Part shown: positions 1-9,429 of the stretch, in pieces
Position numbering within the stretch: the stretch's first letter is position 1
Layout: every line of letters starts with the position of its first letter
NCBI RefSeq assembly: GCF_015291665.1
Contig: NZ_CP030049.1
Span: 744,001-808,000 of the forward strand
Length of the DNA stretch: 64,000 nt
Source of the DNA: Bradyrhizobium sp. CCBAU 53338
GTDB lineage: Bacteria > Pseudomonadota > Alphaproteobacteria > Rhizobiales > Xanthobacteraceae
Reading direction: 5' to 3'
Translations under genes and position numbers: made by a program
Notes under the pieces: model-generated
The model's input: the letters and a program-made list of their open reading frames with translations, nothing else
Told to the model about the DNA's origin: nothing
Database searches by the model: none

Positions 1-1
1 C

Positions 2-769
2 AACATCCGCTACGGAAACGGGACCAGGCAGTCGTTGGACGTCTATCGGCCGGTTGCGACATCGGGTTCGGTGCCTGTGGTGCTGTTCTTCCACGGTGGC
101 GGCTACAGTCGCGGCGACAAGTCCGATAGGAGCAATGTGGGTTACTTCTTTGCCCGCAACGGGGTCACGGCCTTCATCGCGAACTATGGCCTTGCCCCGG
201 AATGCAAGTGGCCGTCTGGGGCACGCGACGTGATTGCTGCCTTGAGGTGGGCCCAGGAGAATGCGCAAGATCATGGAGGAGATCCGAGACGAATATGTCT
301 GCTCGGAGAATCGGCGGGAGCCGCGCACGTCGCTCTCGCTTCCTTCGTCTCCACCTTCCACAAGGGGCGACCTCTCCGAGCGGCCGGCGTGGTTCTGCAG
401 TCCGGGTCTTACAACGTCGCTCTCGAACGCGTCGCGGCTGCGGCTTTCGGTATACCTTCTCCCGACCTGCGCAATCAGGCCTATTTCGGCGAGGAGACTG
501 CCCGATATTTGGAGATGTCGACGACCCGTCTGATAGATGCCCCGGACGTGCCGACCTTGATCACCTACGCGGAATACGATCCGGTTCCGATGCAGGTGCA
601 AGCCGGAGAACTATTCGCCACCTTGGCGCTGCGGGCGTCCCATTGCCCCCTGCTACTCCGGTTGTTGGGCCATGGGCATATCTCTCAATTCAGCTCGTAC
701 AATACGGTGGATACCAGCGTAAGCGGACGGGTGCTCGATTTCGCGAAGTCTCTGCCGAGAGTCCAATGA
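2..769 (+). CDS. Alpha/beta hydrolase, carboxylesterase-like (5' end outside window)
   Basis: Cytoplasmic serine hydrolase of the alpha/beta fold, close to the hormone-sensitive-lipase and kynurenine-formamidase-like esterases. The HGGGY oxyanion-hole motif is near the visible start, the nucleophile elbow is GESAG, the acidic residue is probably the Asp in AEYDPV, and the catalytic His lies in GHGHIS near the end. The frame is open to the left edge (it reads NIRYGNGT before the first possible start at base 35), so the true start is upstream and the protein is partial here. Natural substrate is unknown; small ester or formamide hydrolysis is what the family supports. No close downstream partner. 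Confidence 0.85.
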   Translation, partial: NIRYGNGTRQSLDVYRPVATSGSVPVVLFFHGGGYSRGDKSDRSNVGYFFARNGVTAFIANYGLAPECKWPSGARDVIAALRWAQENAQDHGGDPRRICLLGESAGAAHVALASFVSTFHKGRPLRAAGVVLQSGSYNVALERVAAAAFGIPSPDLRNQAYFGEETARYLEMSTTRLIDAPDVPTLITYAEYDPVPMQVQAGELFATLALRASHCPLLLRLLGHGHISQFSSYNTVDTSVSGRVLDFAKSLPRVQ

Positions 770-1566
770 TCCATGGAGAACTGCAATTCGGATCCGAACG
801 CCGGCCTCAGTCCCGCATTGCGATGTCAGGGGGGCCATCGCTGAATTGCGAAGCCGAAAGCGAACGGGGCGGCGACTTCCAGGCCGCTCCACGAAAGCGC
901 TCTATGACCACGTAGTCCAAAGCAAGCTTCATCTGAATTGACGGCGCTCTGTTGAGATACCCGGTCCTTTGGTGATGCCCACCAGAGCTCTCTTTCCAAG
1001 CGGCTTACCTAGAGCCTTACTGAGTAACACTTGCGCTATGAAGAGTAATACGAGCCGTGCCTCGGTTGTCCTGATAGTTCCTGTTGAGCGGCCCTTGGAG
1101 ACGACGGTAATACTCCGGAGTGATGTCAGGCGGCAGAATGGTTGGAAGCGTTTGAACCGCGTCATTTACGTAAGGCAGACCTCTCCCGTTTCCGGGGCGA
1201 CAAAGTCAGCAATGAGAAGGCGAGACAGATTTTGCTTTTGCCAAACCTCATTGGCGACGGGCAATAGAGCGTCCGGGATGGGGTCTAGAGTCTCCAAGTC
1301 GCTCTGTTCTTTTTGACGCCCAATAATCCCGGCATCATCCGACGTTTCTTCCAGCCGCTTTGGGCGTGCAGAGTGTCGGCTGCATCCCCTAGGTCTAGAT
1401 TGAGCCCCGCATCGCTGGGTTCAAGGGGAAGCTCGCCGCCGCCACTGCCCCAAATAGTGAGAATTGGTTGAAACCAATTCGCGCCGTAAACGCGACGAAA
1501 GGGGAACAAAAGGAATCTCGGTCTGTCGTATGATCCGAATCCCATTACGCCGGACAAGAGAACACC
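770..1566. other. Long non-coding or decayed gap
   Basis: About 800 bases without an intact gene separate the hydrolase from the methyltransferase. Nothing convincing was seen on the plus strand. On the minus strand between about 930 and 1320 two pieces in different frames look protein-like; they are listed separately as a possible relic. No clear terminator or repeat was recognised. Confidence 0.5.
952..1318 (-). pseudogene. Possible unrecognised gene relic
   Basis: Read on the minus strand, the segment begins with PIPDALLPVANEVWQKQN in one frame and ends that frame at a stop near 1166. It then continues in another frame with LPTILPPDITPEYYRRLQG, up to a stop near 1013. The residue composition is that of a folded protein rather than a shadow frame, and the two pieces would join after one frame change. 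I do not recognise the family, there is no convincing start, and the boundaries are approximate. It may equally be chance. Confidence 0.25.
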
Positions 1567-2295
1567 ATGGCACAGAATATCTACGACAATCCCGATTTCT
1601 TCGCCGGTTACAGCCAGCTTCCGAGACAAATTCGCGGTCTGGACGGTGCGCCTGAATGGCCCTCCATACGCGCGATTTTGCCAGCGATTTTCGGCAAGCG
1701 CGTCCTCGATTTGGGGTGCGGCCTTGGTTGGACGTCGCGCTGGATGCGCAAGCAAGGCGCAAACTCGGTGCTCGGCCTGGACCTCTCCGAAAACATGATC
1801 AGCCGGGCAAAGGCGGATACCAACGATCCAGAAATTAAATACCGGATTGCAGACCTGGAGACAGTGGAGTTGCCGCCGGCAGCCTTCGATCTCGCTTATA
1901 GTGCACTCACCTTTCACTATATCAGGGACTTCAGCCGTCTCGCGCGCATGGTCCACCAAGCGCTCACGCCCGGCGGGCATATCGTATTCACCATCGAGCA
2001 TCCGATCTTTATGGCAGCGGTCCATCCGCATTGGATCGCCGACGAGGACGGGCGCAAGACTTGGCCAGTCAATTGCTATTCGATCGAGGGTGAGCGCCAG
2101 ACTGACTGGTTTGCGAAAGGCGTAATCAAATATCACCGGACCATCGGCACGACGCTTAACACCTTGATCCGTGCTGGCTTCCGGATCTTAGCCGTCGAAG
2201 AGTTTGCCCCGTCCCCCGAGCAGATCACACAAACGCCAGAGCTGGAAGAAGAGTTGGAGCGACCGATGATGCTTCTGGTTTCCGCGCAACGGTAG
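1567..2295 (+). CDS. Class I SAM-dependent methyltransferase
   Basis: A 242-residue methyltransferase of the UbiE/Methyltransf_11 type. Motif I is VLDLGCGLGWTSRW at about residues 46-59, followed by the acidic post-I loop LGLDLSENMI and the motif-IV-like stretch FDLAYSALTFHYI. A C-terminal half with EHPIFMAAV is typical of small-molecule O/N-methyltransferases. Length matches the family, and the ATG at 1567 is the first in frame after a stop. It stands alone, with about 800 bases of decayed sequence upstream and an IS scrap downstream, so the substrate cannot be inferred. Confidence 0.85.
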   Translation: MAQNIYDNPDFFAGYSQLPRQIRGLDGAPEWPSIRAILPAIFGKRVLDLGCGLGWTSRWMRKQGANSVLGLDLSENMISRAKADTNDPEIKYRIADLETVELPPAAFDLAYSALTFHYIRDFSRLARMVHQALTPGGHIVFTIEHPIFMAAVHPHWIADEDGRKTWPVNCYSIEGERQTDWFAKGVIKYHRTIGTTLNTLIRAGFRILAVEEFAPSPEQITQTPELEEELERPMMLLVSAQR

Positions 2296-2816
2296 CACCC
2301 AAAGTCAATTGTTCGGGTCGTTCGGCGCGCTTGTTGTCAATGACTGCATCGAGTCAATCAGTAATCTTCTCAAAGCCCTTGGCCATGCGCATTATGCAGA
2401 TATCGCCATATTGACCAGGCGGACCAGCCGGCGGGTCGGGTCTTTCAGCGATTTTCGACTGCGGCCAAAGAACTCTCGGCCAGGACCTCGCGAAGCCACA
2501 ACAGAAAGACCCCCGTCGCCGGGGATGCCTCTCGCCCAGGATTTGGGATGGCGAGAAAGCCGTTTGGGATGCGAAGCATGCGCGGATGCCTCCTAATATT
2601 GGGCTGTTGCGCCGTCGGCTTGGAATGAAGCGGGTGGTCGGGAATGCTGGTCGTTGAGATGACCGCCAGAAGTGCCGTGCGACGTTGCCTGCTTCAAGGA
2701 ACGTCTCAGCACCCTCATGAATGATGCACCACCCGTCCCCTTCATCCGATGAGCGCACTGGCGCGTCGCAGAGGGACAAGGTAGCCATCTAGGACATGCG
2801 CACTCGTCCATGTCGG
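2296..2816. other. Gap with mobile-element scrap
   Basis: No gene could be supported here. Open frames on both strands are short and of unlikely composition (rich in Arg, Pro and Ser). The one recognisable item is an IS21-type left-end remnant at about 2591-2670, listed separately. Confidence 0.5.
2591..2670 (+). mobile_element. IS21-family left-end remnant
   Basis: This stretch aligns by eye, base for base with scattered substitutions, to the segment just inside the left end of the complete IS21 element (about 37746-37823). Shared words include CTGTTGCGC and the region around the istA start codon, ATGCTGGTCGTTGAGA here against ATGCTGATCGTGGAGA there. Similarity fades after about 2670, so only the leader and first few istA codons remain. 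It marks an old insertion of a related but not identical element next to the broken asparaginase gene. Confidence 0.6.
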
Positions 2817-3816
2817 TCAATACTCGGAGAAGATTCGCTTTATCTCATGCGGCTTGTTGGTCCTGGTTAGGGCCAACGCAAGGAGGATGCGAGCCTTTTG
2901 CGGACTTAAATTGTCTGCGTTGAGGACGCCAAGCTCTAGGTAGTGGTCGCGTTCAATGACGCGCCCGTTCAGTGCGGCTGGAACGCATGATGATGGCTTC
3001 ACCACCTGTCTTACGATAAGCCGCGACGGCCGCCTTCTCATTTTGGGATAGGGTCCCGGCACCCGCGCCGGCAATGACAACTCCTTTCGCGCCCGAAGCG
3101 AGAGCATCCCGGATCGGTGTTCCCGGTGCATCGGCGTAGGAGTAAACAATATGCACCGTCGGCAACTCGTTGATGTTCTTGATATCAAATTCAGAGTTGT
3201 TGCCATGACGACGGACAGGTGCCCGATAGAAAACAATCCTATCCGTATCGACATAGCCTAGAAGGCCAAAGTCTCCCGACTTAAAGGCCTCTAGCCGGAA
3301 GGTGCTGGTCTTGACAACCTCGCGAGCAGCGTTGATCTGCTCGTTCATGACCACCAGAGTTCCCTTGCCTGCCGCCTCTGGCTGAATGGCAACGCGAACT
3401 GCACTGTAGAGATTGTAGGGTCCATCCGTACTCATTGCAGTTGGGGGACGCTGCGATCCGACCAGGACCACCGGCTTGTCCGATTTCATCGTTAAATTCA
3501 GAAAGTAGGCTGTCTCCTCCAGGGTATCGGTTCCGTGGGTAACCACAATGCCCGCAATGTTCTCTTCTTTAGAACTGAGAAGACCGTTTGCAGTCTCAGC
3601 TAACTTTTTCCAATGACCGAACGAAATGTCTTGACTGCCAATGTTCGCAATCTCGATGACCCGTGTGTCCGCTAACTGAGCGAGTTCGGGGATGGCCTGA
3701 ACGAGGTCATTGCCGGTAAGAAGACCGACCTCGTAGTCGGCAGGGCGAACCGACGAGTCGCCCTTGCCCGCGATCGTGCCGCCAGTCGTCAATACATATA
3801 CTAATGGTAGTGACAT
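2817..3816 (-). pseudogene. L-asparaginase, frameshifted near the C-terminus
   Basis: Hydrolyses asparagine to aspartate and ammonia. The first active-site motif TTGGTIAG is near the N-terminus, the second THGTDTLEET about 90 residues on, and the catalytic Lys is in NAAREVVKTSTF. The ATG at 3816 is preferred over an upstream one at 3879 because GAGGCGAGC precedes it at proper spacing; no signal peptide is then present. At about 2970 the frame breaks after MRSSRT, and NGRVIERDHYLELG resumes in another frame and runs to a stop at 2817. The family expects one Gly codon at the join, so two bases are missing. With them the protein would be 333 residues, the usual length. It lies downstream of the broken binding-protein gene on the same strand. 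Confidence 0.8.
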
Positions 3817-3978
3817 GCTCGCCTCAGCTGTTTGCGGGGGAAAGGGATGCTTTTTCTCCGATGATTGTGGAGGGTCCAAGCCAGGGTAGCTGCGTCCATG
3901 CCTTCTGAACCATGGTCACTCTTCTGACGCCCTTCGGCACTGCCGGCCTGTAAGAGCCTGCTCCGAAGTTACGCCAGC

Positions 3979-5030
3979 TCACTGGAGTATCCACTGCCTG
4001 AATCGTTCCTCGCCTTCGGCAAGGTTCTTGCTCCAAGATTCGTTGTCGACCGGCACCATTTGCTTCAGATTGTCAGGATAGGTGGACATTATCGACTGAC
4101 GTCTTTGCTCATAAACTGATATGCGTTCACATTAGACGGTCCGGCACCGATCTTGGCGCAACGAGCTGCCTGACTCTCTGGTTCCAGCGAGAAAACGATG
4201 AGACGTCGAGTCAGCTCGGCTTTGGGATTACCTTTCGGGATGACCCAGCCATAAGAGTTGTAAAATGCCTGATTCCAGCAAATCGCCAGCCCATCCCCTT
4301 GCGCGATCAATTGATAGGCCCGGTTCGAAAAAGTTGGCATAATATCGATCTCGCCACTGTGGAACAGCTGAGCGCCTTGTGGCGGAGTCGTCCACCAAGT
4401 CACTATCTTCTGATCTTGTCGAGTTTGTTGAAGGCGCGCTTCCAGCCGTCGTCAGTCTCAAGAACCTTGTAGATCTCCTCGCCTCCGGGCACCCCGTCAG
4501 CCCGCAAGGCAACTTCGCTGTCGTCGCGGCCGCCATTGCGAAGTGAACGAGCTCCTGGGATCGAAAAGTCCCACATGTCGGCGAAAGACGTCAGCTCCTT
4601 CTTGGTGGCAGAGGGAAGGCATACCAGAGCAATGGCAGAGATATATCTGGCATAAAGCTTGGATTGTGCCGCATCTCCTCGGGAATCTGATCGACGAATT
4701 CGCCACTCACGTTGAGCGGTTCTAGCAAATCCGCCTGCTGCCACTGCAGCGACTCATCGGCGCCGGCCCCGAAAACACAGTCCCACATGTAGTTCTTGGT
4801 CTCTACCATCGATTTGATCTGGGTGGTCGGACTAGCGCTACGGATTACGGGGACGACCTGGATTCCTGTGGCTTTCTCAAATGGCCCATAGAGAAGCTCA
4901 CGATTGACTTCAGTCATCGCTCCTCCGGTATCCGCAACGTATAATGTCTGTGCGCCGGACTCCAGACTGTGGGCGCGGCCAACGAGGCAGTTGCGCGCGC
5001 CGTCCATTTTAAAAACGTCCTTCTGTTCAT
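3979..5030 (-). pseudogene. Broken ABC transporter substrate-binding protein (third paralogue)
   Basis: Decayed relative of the two intact binding proteins at 20063 and 21248. The N-terminus MNRRTFLKWTARA keeps the twin-arginine-type signal, then LYVADTGGAMTE, MVETKNYMWD, MWDFSIPGARSLR, TWWTTPPQGAQLFHSGEID, YGWVIPKGNPK and finally PDNLKQMVP follow in the same order as in the paralogues. These pieces lie in at least four successive frames, so several indels separate them. The last ends at a stop at 3979. With the permease scrap upstream and asparaginase downstream it outlines a lost second uptake operon on the minus strand. Confidence 0.85.
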
Positions 5031-5222
5031 GGCGTTCCTAGAATTCCTGATTGCCCTTACCACTGTCGCGTTGGCTCTCGTTGCGGTCACGTGAGCGATA
5101 AGCATCACAGAGCGCACGACCAGCAGAAGCCAAGCGGAGACCGCGGCAAGAGAAGGGGTCGCGCGGTAAATCGCTTCTTCCCAAAGCTGCTTGGGCAGTG
5201 CGACGAAGGTGCCGCCGTGAGG
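5031..5222 (-). pseudogene. ABC permease C-terminal fragment
   Basis: Translated on the minus strand this gives GGTFVALPKQLWEEAIYRA followed by a hydrophobic helix ending VMLIAH. This matches the extreme C-terminus of the intact permease at 18177 (GSFTTLPKQLYQQAVYGA and its final helix). The homology stops at about 5222. It reads through without a stop into the broken binding-protein gene at 5030, whereas in the intact operon the permease stops about 70 bases before its binding protein. It is a remnant of a second copy of the transporter. Confidence 0.7.
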
Positions 5223-5765
5223 CGCAGATTTTTGTGAGTTGCCGTGTTACGGGAGCTGCCATCGCCAACCTTCTCCGGGTTTCTTGCTGTTGGCGCGCAA
5301 GTCTGGCATTCCGCTTCGCGGTCGCCAGCGCTGCTTGACTACCAGACGCTATTTTCGTATCCAAACACCGTCAAGTGTATAATCAACAGCTTTGCCGAGC
5401 TTCTGAGATCGAATCCTCCAGGTGGAATTCCGGCAAGATGCGGCGGCTGTGGGCCGGCTGGAGCAACTGGGTGCTTCCCGAAACTCCGTGTCTCCGCCAC
5501 GACCAGAAGTGCTGCGTTTTGGCCTGAGGCGACGGATGGACCATGCGGAGGAACAAGCGCGTGACCATGTTGGTGGTGACGCGCGATCTGGGTTTCGCCT
5601 GCAACTGGATGAGACCACGCGATGATGGCCAAGAGGCGAGCAGTAGATCGGCTCAGGCGTCGAAATGGCATTAGTGCGAAGAGCTAAGCCGTACGTGCGA
5701 TGATGCAAGACCTCGGGATCGGATCGTCCCACAGGCCTCATCTTCGCCAGGTGCGAGAGAGGATC
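5223..5765. other. Gap without recognisable gene
   Basis: About 540 bases between the permease scrap and the aminotransferase. Frames are open on the minus strand but give no recognisable motif. The promoter of the rightward catabolic cluster should lie in the last part of this stretch; no convincing -35/-10 pair was seen. Confidence 0.4.
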
Positions 5766-7058
5766 ATGATGCGGCTTGCCGAGATGAGCGCCGACGAACT
5801 TCAGCAGATGCTCCGCCACGTGAGGGCGGAATACGATGCTATTCGCGCGCGCAAATTGAAGCTGAACATCGCGCGCGGGCGCCCGGGAGAAGAGCAGCTC
5901 GATCTGTCGAACGAACTGCTTTCGCTACCGAAACCCGATGATTGGATCACGGAAGCTGGGGACGATGCACGAAATTACGGGGGCGATCCGAAGGGACTTG
6001 TCGAACTCCGCCGCATATTCGCTCCCATCCTAGACGTTCCAGTGGAGCAAGTCGTGGTAGGAGGTAACTCCAGCCTTGCGATCATGCATGATGTAATTGT
6101 GTGGGCTCTTCTAAAGGGTGTGACAGCAATTGCGACCCCTTGGATGAAACAGGGAAGAATCGCGTTCCTTAGCCCCGTGCCTGGTTATGAACTGCATCAT
6201 AACATGTGCATCGAGTATGGCATCGATCTGATTCCGGTCCCTGTCACGCCCAAGGGGCCAGACATGAAGGTGGTGGAGCATCATGTGCGGGATCCACGTG
6301 TGAAGGGCATGTGGTGCGTGCCGACTTATGCCAATCCGACGGGCGAAATATGGTCCGATGAAGTAATTGATCGACTGGCTGCGATGGAGGCTGCGGCCAC
6401 AGATTTTCGGCTCTTCTGGGACGATGCGTATGTCGTCCATCACTTAGCCGATAACAGCAAGCCAGCTAAACGGATCTTGCCTGCTTGCGCGGCCGCCGGG
6501 AATGCGGATCGACCGCTTATGTTCTGGTCTACCTCAAAGATTACCTTCGCCACAGCCGGTATCGGCTTCTTCGCAGCTTCTCCCGCGAACGTTCGTTGGT
6601 TTCTTGACTGCGCCAAGCGGCGTGGAGCTGGTCAAGACAAGCTTAATCAACTTCGTCACGCGCGTTTCCTCAAGGACGCAGGGGGCGTGACACGACACAT
6701 GAAAAGACACCGCGCTATTCTTGCTCCCAAGTTTTCCGCAGTGCTCCAAGCGTTCGAAAGACGTCTCGCAGGCAAAGGTGCTGCCGTCTGGACTCGGCCT
6801 GAGGGCGGTTATTTCATCAGCGTCGATACTATTGCAGGCGCAGCGCAACGAGCTGTCAGGCTGGCGGGCGACGCGGGAATCTCTCTCACTGCAGCAGGAT
6901 CGACTTTTCCAAACGGGCATGATCCCAAGGACAGCAATATCCGCATTGCGCCAAGTTTTGCATCGTTGGAAGACGTGCGGATTGCAGCTGAGGCAATTGC
7001 AATCTCAATTCTGCTGGCGGCAGTCGAGAAGCAGCTTGGCATCAATGACAATGACTGA
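5766..7058 (+). CDS. PLP-dependent aminotransferase, AspT/subgroup Ic type
   Basis: Fold-type I aminotransferase resembling the Corynebacterium aspartate aminotransferase group (PF12897 type). Shared marks are the N-terminal LKLNIARGRPGEEQLDLSNE, the YANPTG motif, the PLP-binding Lys in STSKITFATAG, and the C-terminal PEGGYFISVD. It would move an amino group between an amino acid and a 2-oxo acid, probably aspartate- or glutamate-like. About 430 residues, the family length. The tandem ATGs at 5766/5769 are preferred because GAGAGAGG lies just upstream; an upstream ATG at 5700 has no such site. First gene of the rightward catabolic cluster. Confidence 0.85.
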   Translation: MMRLAEMSADELQQMLRHVRAEYDAIRARKLKLNIARGRPGEEQLDLSNELLSLPKPDDWITEAGDDARNYGGDPKGLVELRRIFAPILDVPVEQVVVGGNSSLAIMHDVIVWALLKGVTAIATPWMKQGRIAFLSPVPGYELHHNMCIEYGIDLIPVPVTPKGPDMKVVEHHVRDPRVKGMWCVPTYANPTGEIWSDEVIDRLAAMEAAATDFRLFWDDAYVVHHLADNSKPAKRILPACAAAGNADRPLMFWSTSKITFATAGIGFFAASPANVRWFLDCAKRRGAGQDKLNQLRHARFLKDAGGVTRHMKRHRAILAPKFSAVLQAFERRLAGKGAAVWTRPEGGYFISVDTIAGAAQRAVRLAGDAGISLTAAGSTFPNGHDPKDSNIRIAPSFASLEDVRIAAEAIAISILLAAVEKQLGINDND

Positions 7059-7300
7059 AGTGAACACGCAGCACAACTCGTCTCAAGCCATTTGTCTTCT
7101 GACCCGTCACCTCAGCGGCCACCTCGCCATCGATTTTTCGTCCGCTTCGCCGGAGGCTATCGGCCACGCCCAGTGTCATGTTATTGACAGGCAGCGCGAC
7201 TGGATACAGTATAATTAATATGCATACATCAGGCTTGCTTGGTTGTGTCGGTGGCCGGCAAACCGGCTCGTTCGGGCCCGAAGCTAAGGCAGATCCTTAA
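7059..7300. promoter_or_regulatory. Promoter region of the lyase gene with candidate operator
   Basis: A 240-base gap. TTGACAGG at 7187-7194 followed by TATAAT at 7210-7215 makes a plausible sigma-70 type promoter (spacing about 15). The word TGGATACAG at 7201-7209 lies between the two boxes. Its reverse complement resembles the TGTATCCAA word found in front of other genes of this cluster, and a repressor bound there would block the promoter. Inferred from sequence only. Confidence 0.45.
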
Positions 7301-8806
7301 ATGGAAACCCACGCTCCGCAAACTTATCGCAGCGCCGCCAACCCCGGAGCGCGTTTGAAGCAAGTTCCTCTAGATTATCTTGACAACTACAAGTCTCGGT
7401 TCGATGCGATAACGGCTCCGCATATTCATGCGTTCGACAAGGCCCATCTAGTTGCGCTAACCGAAGGGGGCGCAATTAAGCGTAAAATCGGACAGCAACT
7501 TCTAGCCGGCCTGCGACAGATGGAGGCAGAAGGTGTTCTAAATGTTCATTCTAAGATGAACTCGGGCCTGCACGCGGGCGAACGATATCTAACAAAGCTT
7601 TATGGCAGTGAAATTGGTGGGCAGATCGCCACCGGGCGCAGTTCGGGAGATCTGAATGCCGTTTCTCGAAGGAGGGCGTTTGCGGCTCAGATCTGTTCAG
7701 CCTTGGATGGCATGATGAAGCTGCGCCATTCTCTCATAGAATTGGCGTCGAAACACATCGAGACCGTCATGGCGGGCAACACGCATGGCCAGCACGCCCA
7801 GCCAACAACACTGGCGCATTGGGCTCTGATGTTTGAACTGGTCGCAGCCCGGCATCAGCAGCGATATCAAGAAGCTCATGCTCGCATCAATCAGTCGCCT
7901 GCTGGCGCTGCCATCATGACTGGGAGCGATTTTCCGATCGATCGTCGGCGCTCGTCAGAGCTCCTCGGCTTCGATGGGCCCTTGCCCAACACTTTCGATG
8001 CGATCATCAGCCACGACATGGAGATCGAATATGCCGGTCTCATGGCAGGTTTAACGCATTCGCTCGCTCGCTTGGCCGATGATCTGCAGTTATGGTCGAC
8101 ATTTGAATATGGCTATGTCGAATTGCCGGATTATCTGTGTGGTACTAGCTCGATCATGCCGCAGAAGAAAAATCCTGATGGGCTGGAGGACATCAAGAGT
8201 TTGGCGACGCAAGCATCATCGGCCTTCCTGGCTGTAAGCATGTCCGAACGCGGACCTACTGGTTTTACCACCATGGAGCGGGTCAATACGGACAGTCAGC
8301 TCAAGGCCATTGGTGAAATGATTCCCGCACGACTGGATACTCTGTCGCGCCTTGTGGGCGATGTGCGCTTTGATGTCGCGAGAATGAGCTATTTGGCGGG
8401 TGCCAACTGGTGCACCGCAACGGACCTTGCTGCGGCCATAGCGCGCGAGACTGCGTTGGGGTGGCGTAAAGCGCATGAATTGGTCGCCGGATTCGTGGCG
8501 CACTGTTTCAATTGCGGAATGATGCCAAACACGGTGACAAGTGCCGACTTGGATGCAGCAGCAAATCAGCTCGGTTTTCCTGCACCAAGCCTTGACCCCC
8601 AACTGTTTCGGGAAAGCCTTAGTCCACTCGCTTTCGTTGGCCGACGTTCGACTTACGGCAGCCCGGCGCCCGCCAATGTGTGCGCGCAGATAAAGCTCGC
8701 TCGCGAGAGCCAGACCAGAGATGCGGAGCAGCAGGAAAAGCTGCGTTGTGTTCGCGAACGCGCCGCTAAAGCTCTTGATGAAGCCGTGAATGCCATCCTT
8801 GAGTAA
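7301..8806 (+). CDS. Argininosuccinate lyase superfamily C-N lyase
   Basis: A 501-residue member of the fumarase/aspartase superfamily, ArgH branch. The superfamily signature GTSSIMPQKKNPD, with the catalytic-loop Ser, is at about residues 283-295, and the conserved GNTHGQHAQPTTLAHW at about 160. ArgH proper is about 460 residues and normally sits with arginine genes; this one is longer and lies among catabolic genes. EDDS lyase and the iminodisuccinate C-N lyase, which split N-substituted aspartates into fumarate plus an amine, come from this family. I infer such a role here: beta-elimination of fumarate or a related acid from an N-substituted amino acid. True argininosuccinate lyase cannot be excluded. 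Confidence 0.8.
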   Translation: METHAPQTYRSAANPGARLKQVPLDYLDNYKSRFDAITAPHIHAFDKAHLVALTEGGAIKRKIGQQLLAGLRQMEAEGVLNVHSKMNSGLHAGERYLTKLYGSEIGGQIATGRSSGDLNAVSRRRAFAAQICSALDGMMKLRHSLIELASKHIETVMAGNTHGQHAQPTTLAHWALMFELVAARHQQRYQEAHARINQSPAGAAIMTGSDFPIDRRRSSELLGFDGPLPNTFDAIISHDMEIEYAGLMAGLTHSLARLADDLQLWSTFEYGYVELPDYLCGTSSIMPQKKNPDGLEDIKSLATQASSAFLAVSMSERGPTGFTTMERVNTDSQLKAIGEMIPARLDTLSRLVGDVRFDVARMSYLAGANWCTATDLAAAIARETALGWRKAHELVAGFVAHCFNCGMMPNTVTSADLDAAANQLGFPAPSLDPQLFRESLSPLAFVGRRSTYGSPAPANVCAQIKLARESQTRDAEQQEKLRCVRERAAKALDEAVNAILE

Positions 8807-8853
8807 CATTGGGTGGTCGATATGTCCGGCCAGCATCTATCGCAACATGATGA

Positions 8854-8864
8854 TGTATCCAAAA
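8854..8864 (+). promoter_or_regulatory. TGTATCCAA-type candidate operator
   Basis: TGTATCCAAAA lies in the 205-base gap between the lyase and the biotin carrier gene. The same nine bases, TGTATCCAA, occur at 11431 and 30344, also in front of genes of this cluster. Binding protein unknown; the GntR-type regulator at 35651 is the obvious candidate. Confidence 0.4.
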
Positions 8865-9011
8865 GGGCCGCAATAGAATACATTGTGCTTGACTGTTATG
8901 GGCGTCGTGCTCATTGTCTCGCGATCGGCGCAAACGGCCCGGCGCAGTTTGATGCTGTCAGCCCCGTCTTCGGTTGCCGATTAGTTCGTTCTTCGGGAGA
9001 CCGCGGCCTTC

Positions 9012-9425
9012 ATGGACCTGAAGCAGATCGAAGTTTTTTGCCGGAAGGCGGCTGAGCTCAATTTGCAGAAGATTGAGCTGAAAAGAGGGGACATTCGGCT
9101 GCTGCTGATCGCCGCCGCTGAAGTGACATCCGCTTTCACCAGCGCGCCGCTGTCACTGCAAAAAGCTGACAGTCTCGGTTCGAATCAAGAAGGTCATAAG
9201 ATACGAGCTTTGACCGACGGAGTGTTTTATCGCTCGGATGTCCAGGGTGGTTCTCCTGCGGTTGAAGTAGGGCAGACAATCACCAAGGGGCAGATCGTTG
9301 CTGTCGTAGAGTCCATGAAAACACTGTTCCGTGTCGAAGCTGACAGAGCGGGGACGGTGCGAGCAATCCTACCCGACGACGGCCAGGTGGTTTGCGCGGG
9401 TGACACTCTTCTCGTTCTCGAGTGA
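9012..9425 (+). CDS. Biotin carboxyl carrier protein
   Basis: A 137-residue AccB-like carrier. The C-terminal biotinyl domain has the lysine-containing motif VESMKT and the flanking glycine-rich strands GQIVAVVESMK and AGDTLLVLE. The N-terminal part (LKQIEVFCRKAAELN) is the helical arm usual in acetyl-CoA carboxylase carriers. It should be biotinylated on the motif Lys and serve a carboxylase, but its natural partner, the carboxylase gene just downstream, is deleted internally. Such acc-like genes often accompany pxpABC clusters, and pxpBCA is present 16 kb downstream. Confidence 0.85.
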   Translation: MDLKQIEVFCRKAAELNLQKIELKRGDIRLLLIAAAEVTSAFTSAPLSLQKADSLGSNQEGHKIRALTDGVFYRSDVQGGSPAVEVGQTITKGQIVAVVESMKTLFRVEADRAGTVRAILPDDGQVVCAGDTLLVLE

Positions 9426-9429
9426 GCAA

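Noticed and set aside
202..915. Plus-strand open frame overlapping the hydrolase
   Set aside because: Arg/Ser/Pro-rich translation without motifs, in another frame of the well-supported hydrolase.
1285..2136. Long minus-strand open frame opposite the methyltransferase
   Set aside because: It is the antisense of a clear methyltransferase gene, has no recognisable motif and has the composition of a shadow frame.
7301..8806. Genuine arginine-biosynthetic argH
   Set aside because: Longer than ArgH, no arginine genes nearby, and embedded in a catabolic cluster; kept as superfamily lyase, though not formally excluded.
8813..9055. Small plus-strand gene before the biotin carrier
   Set aside because: Overlaps the carrier gene in another frame and has no recognisable features; the stretch is better read as a leader with a candidate operator.
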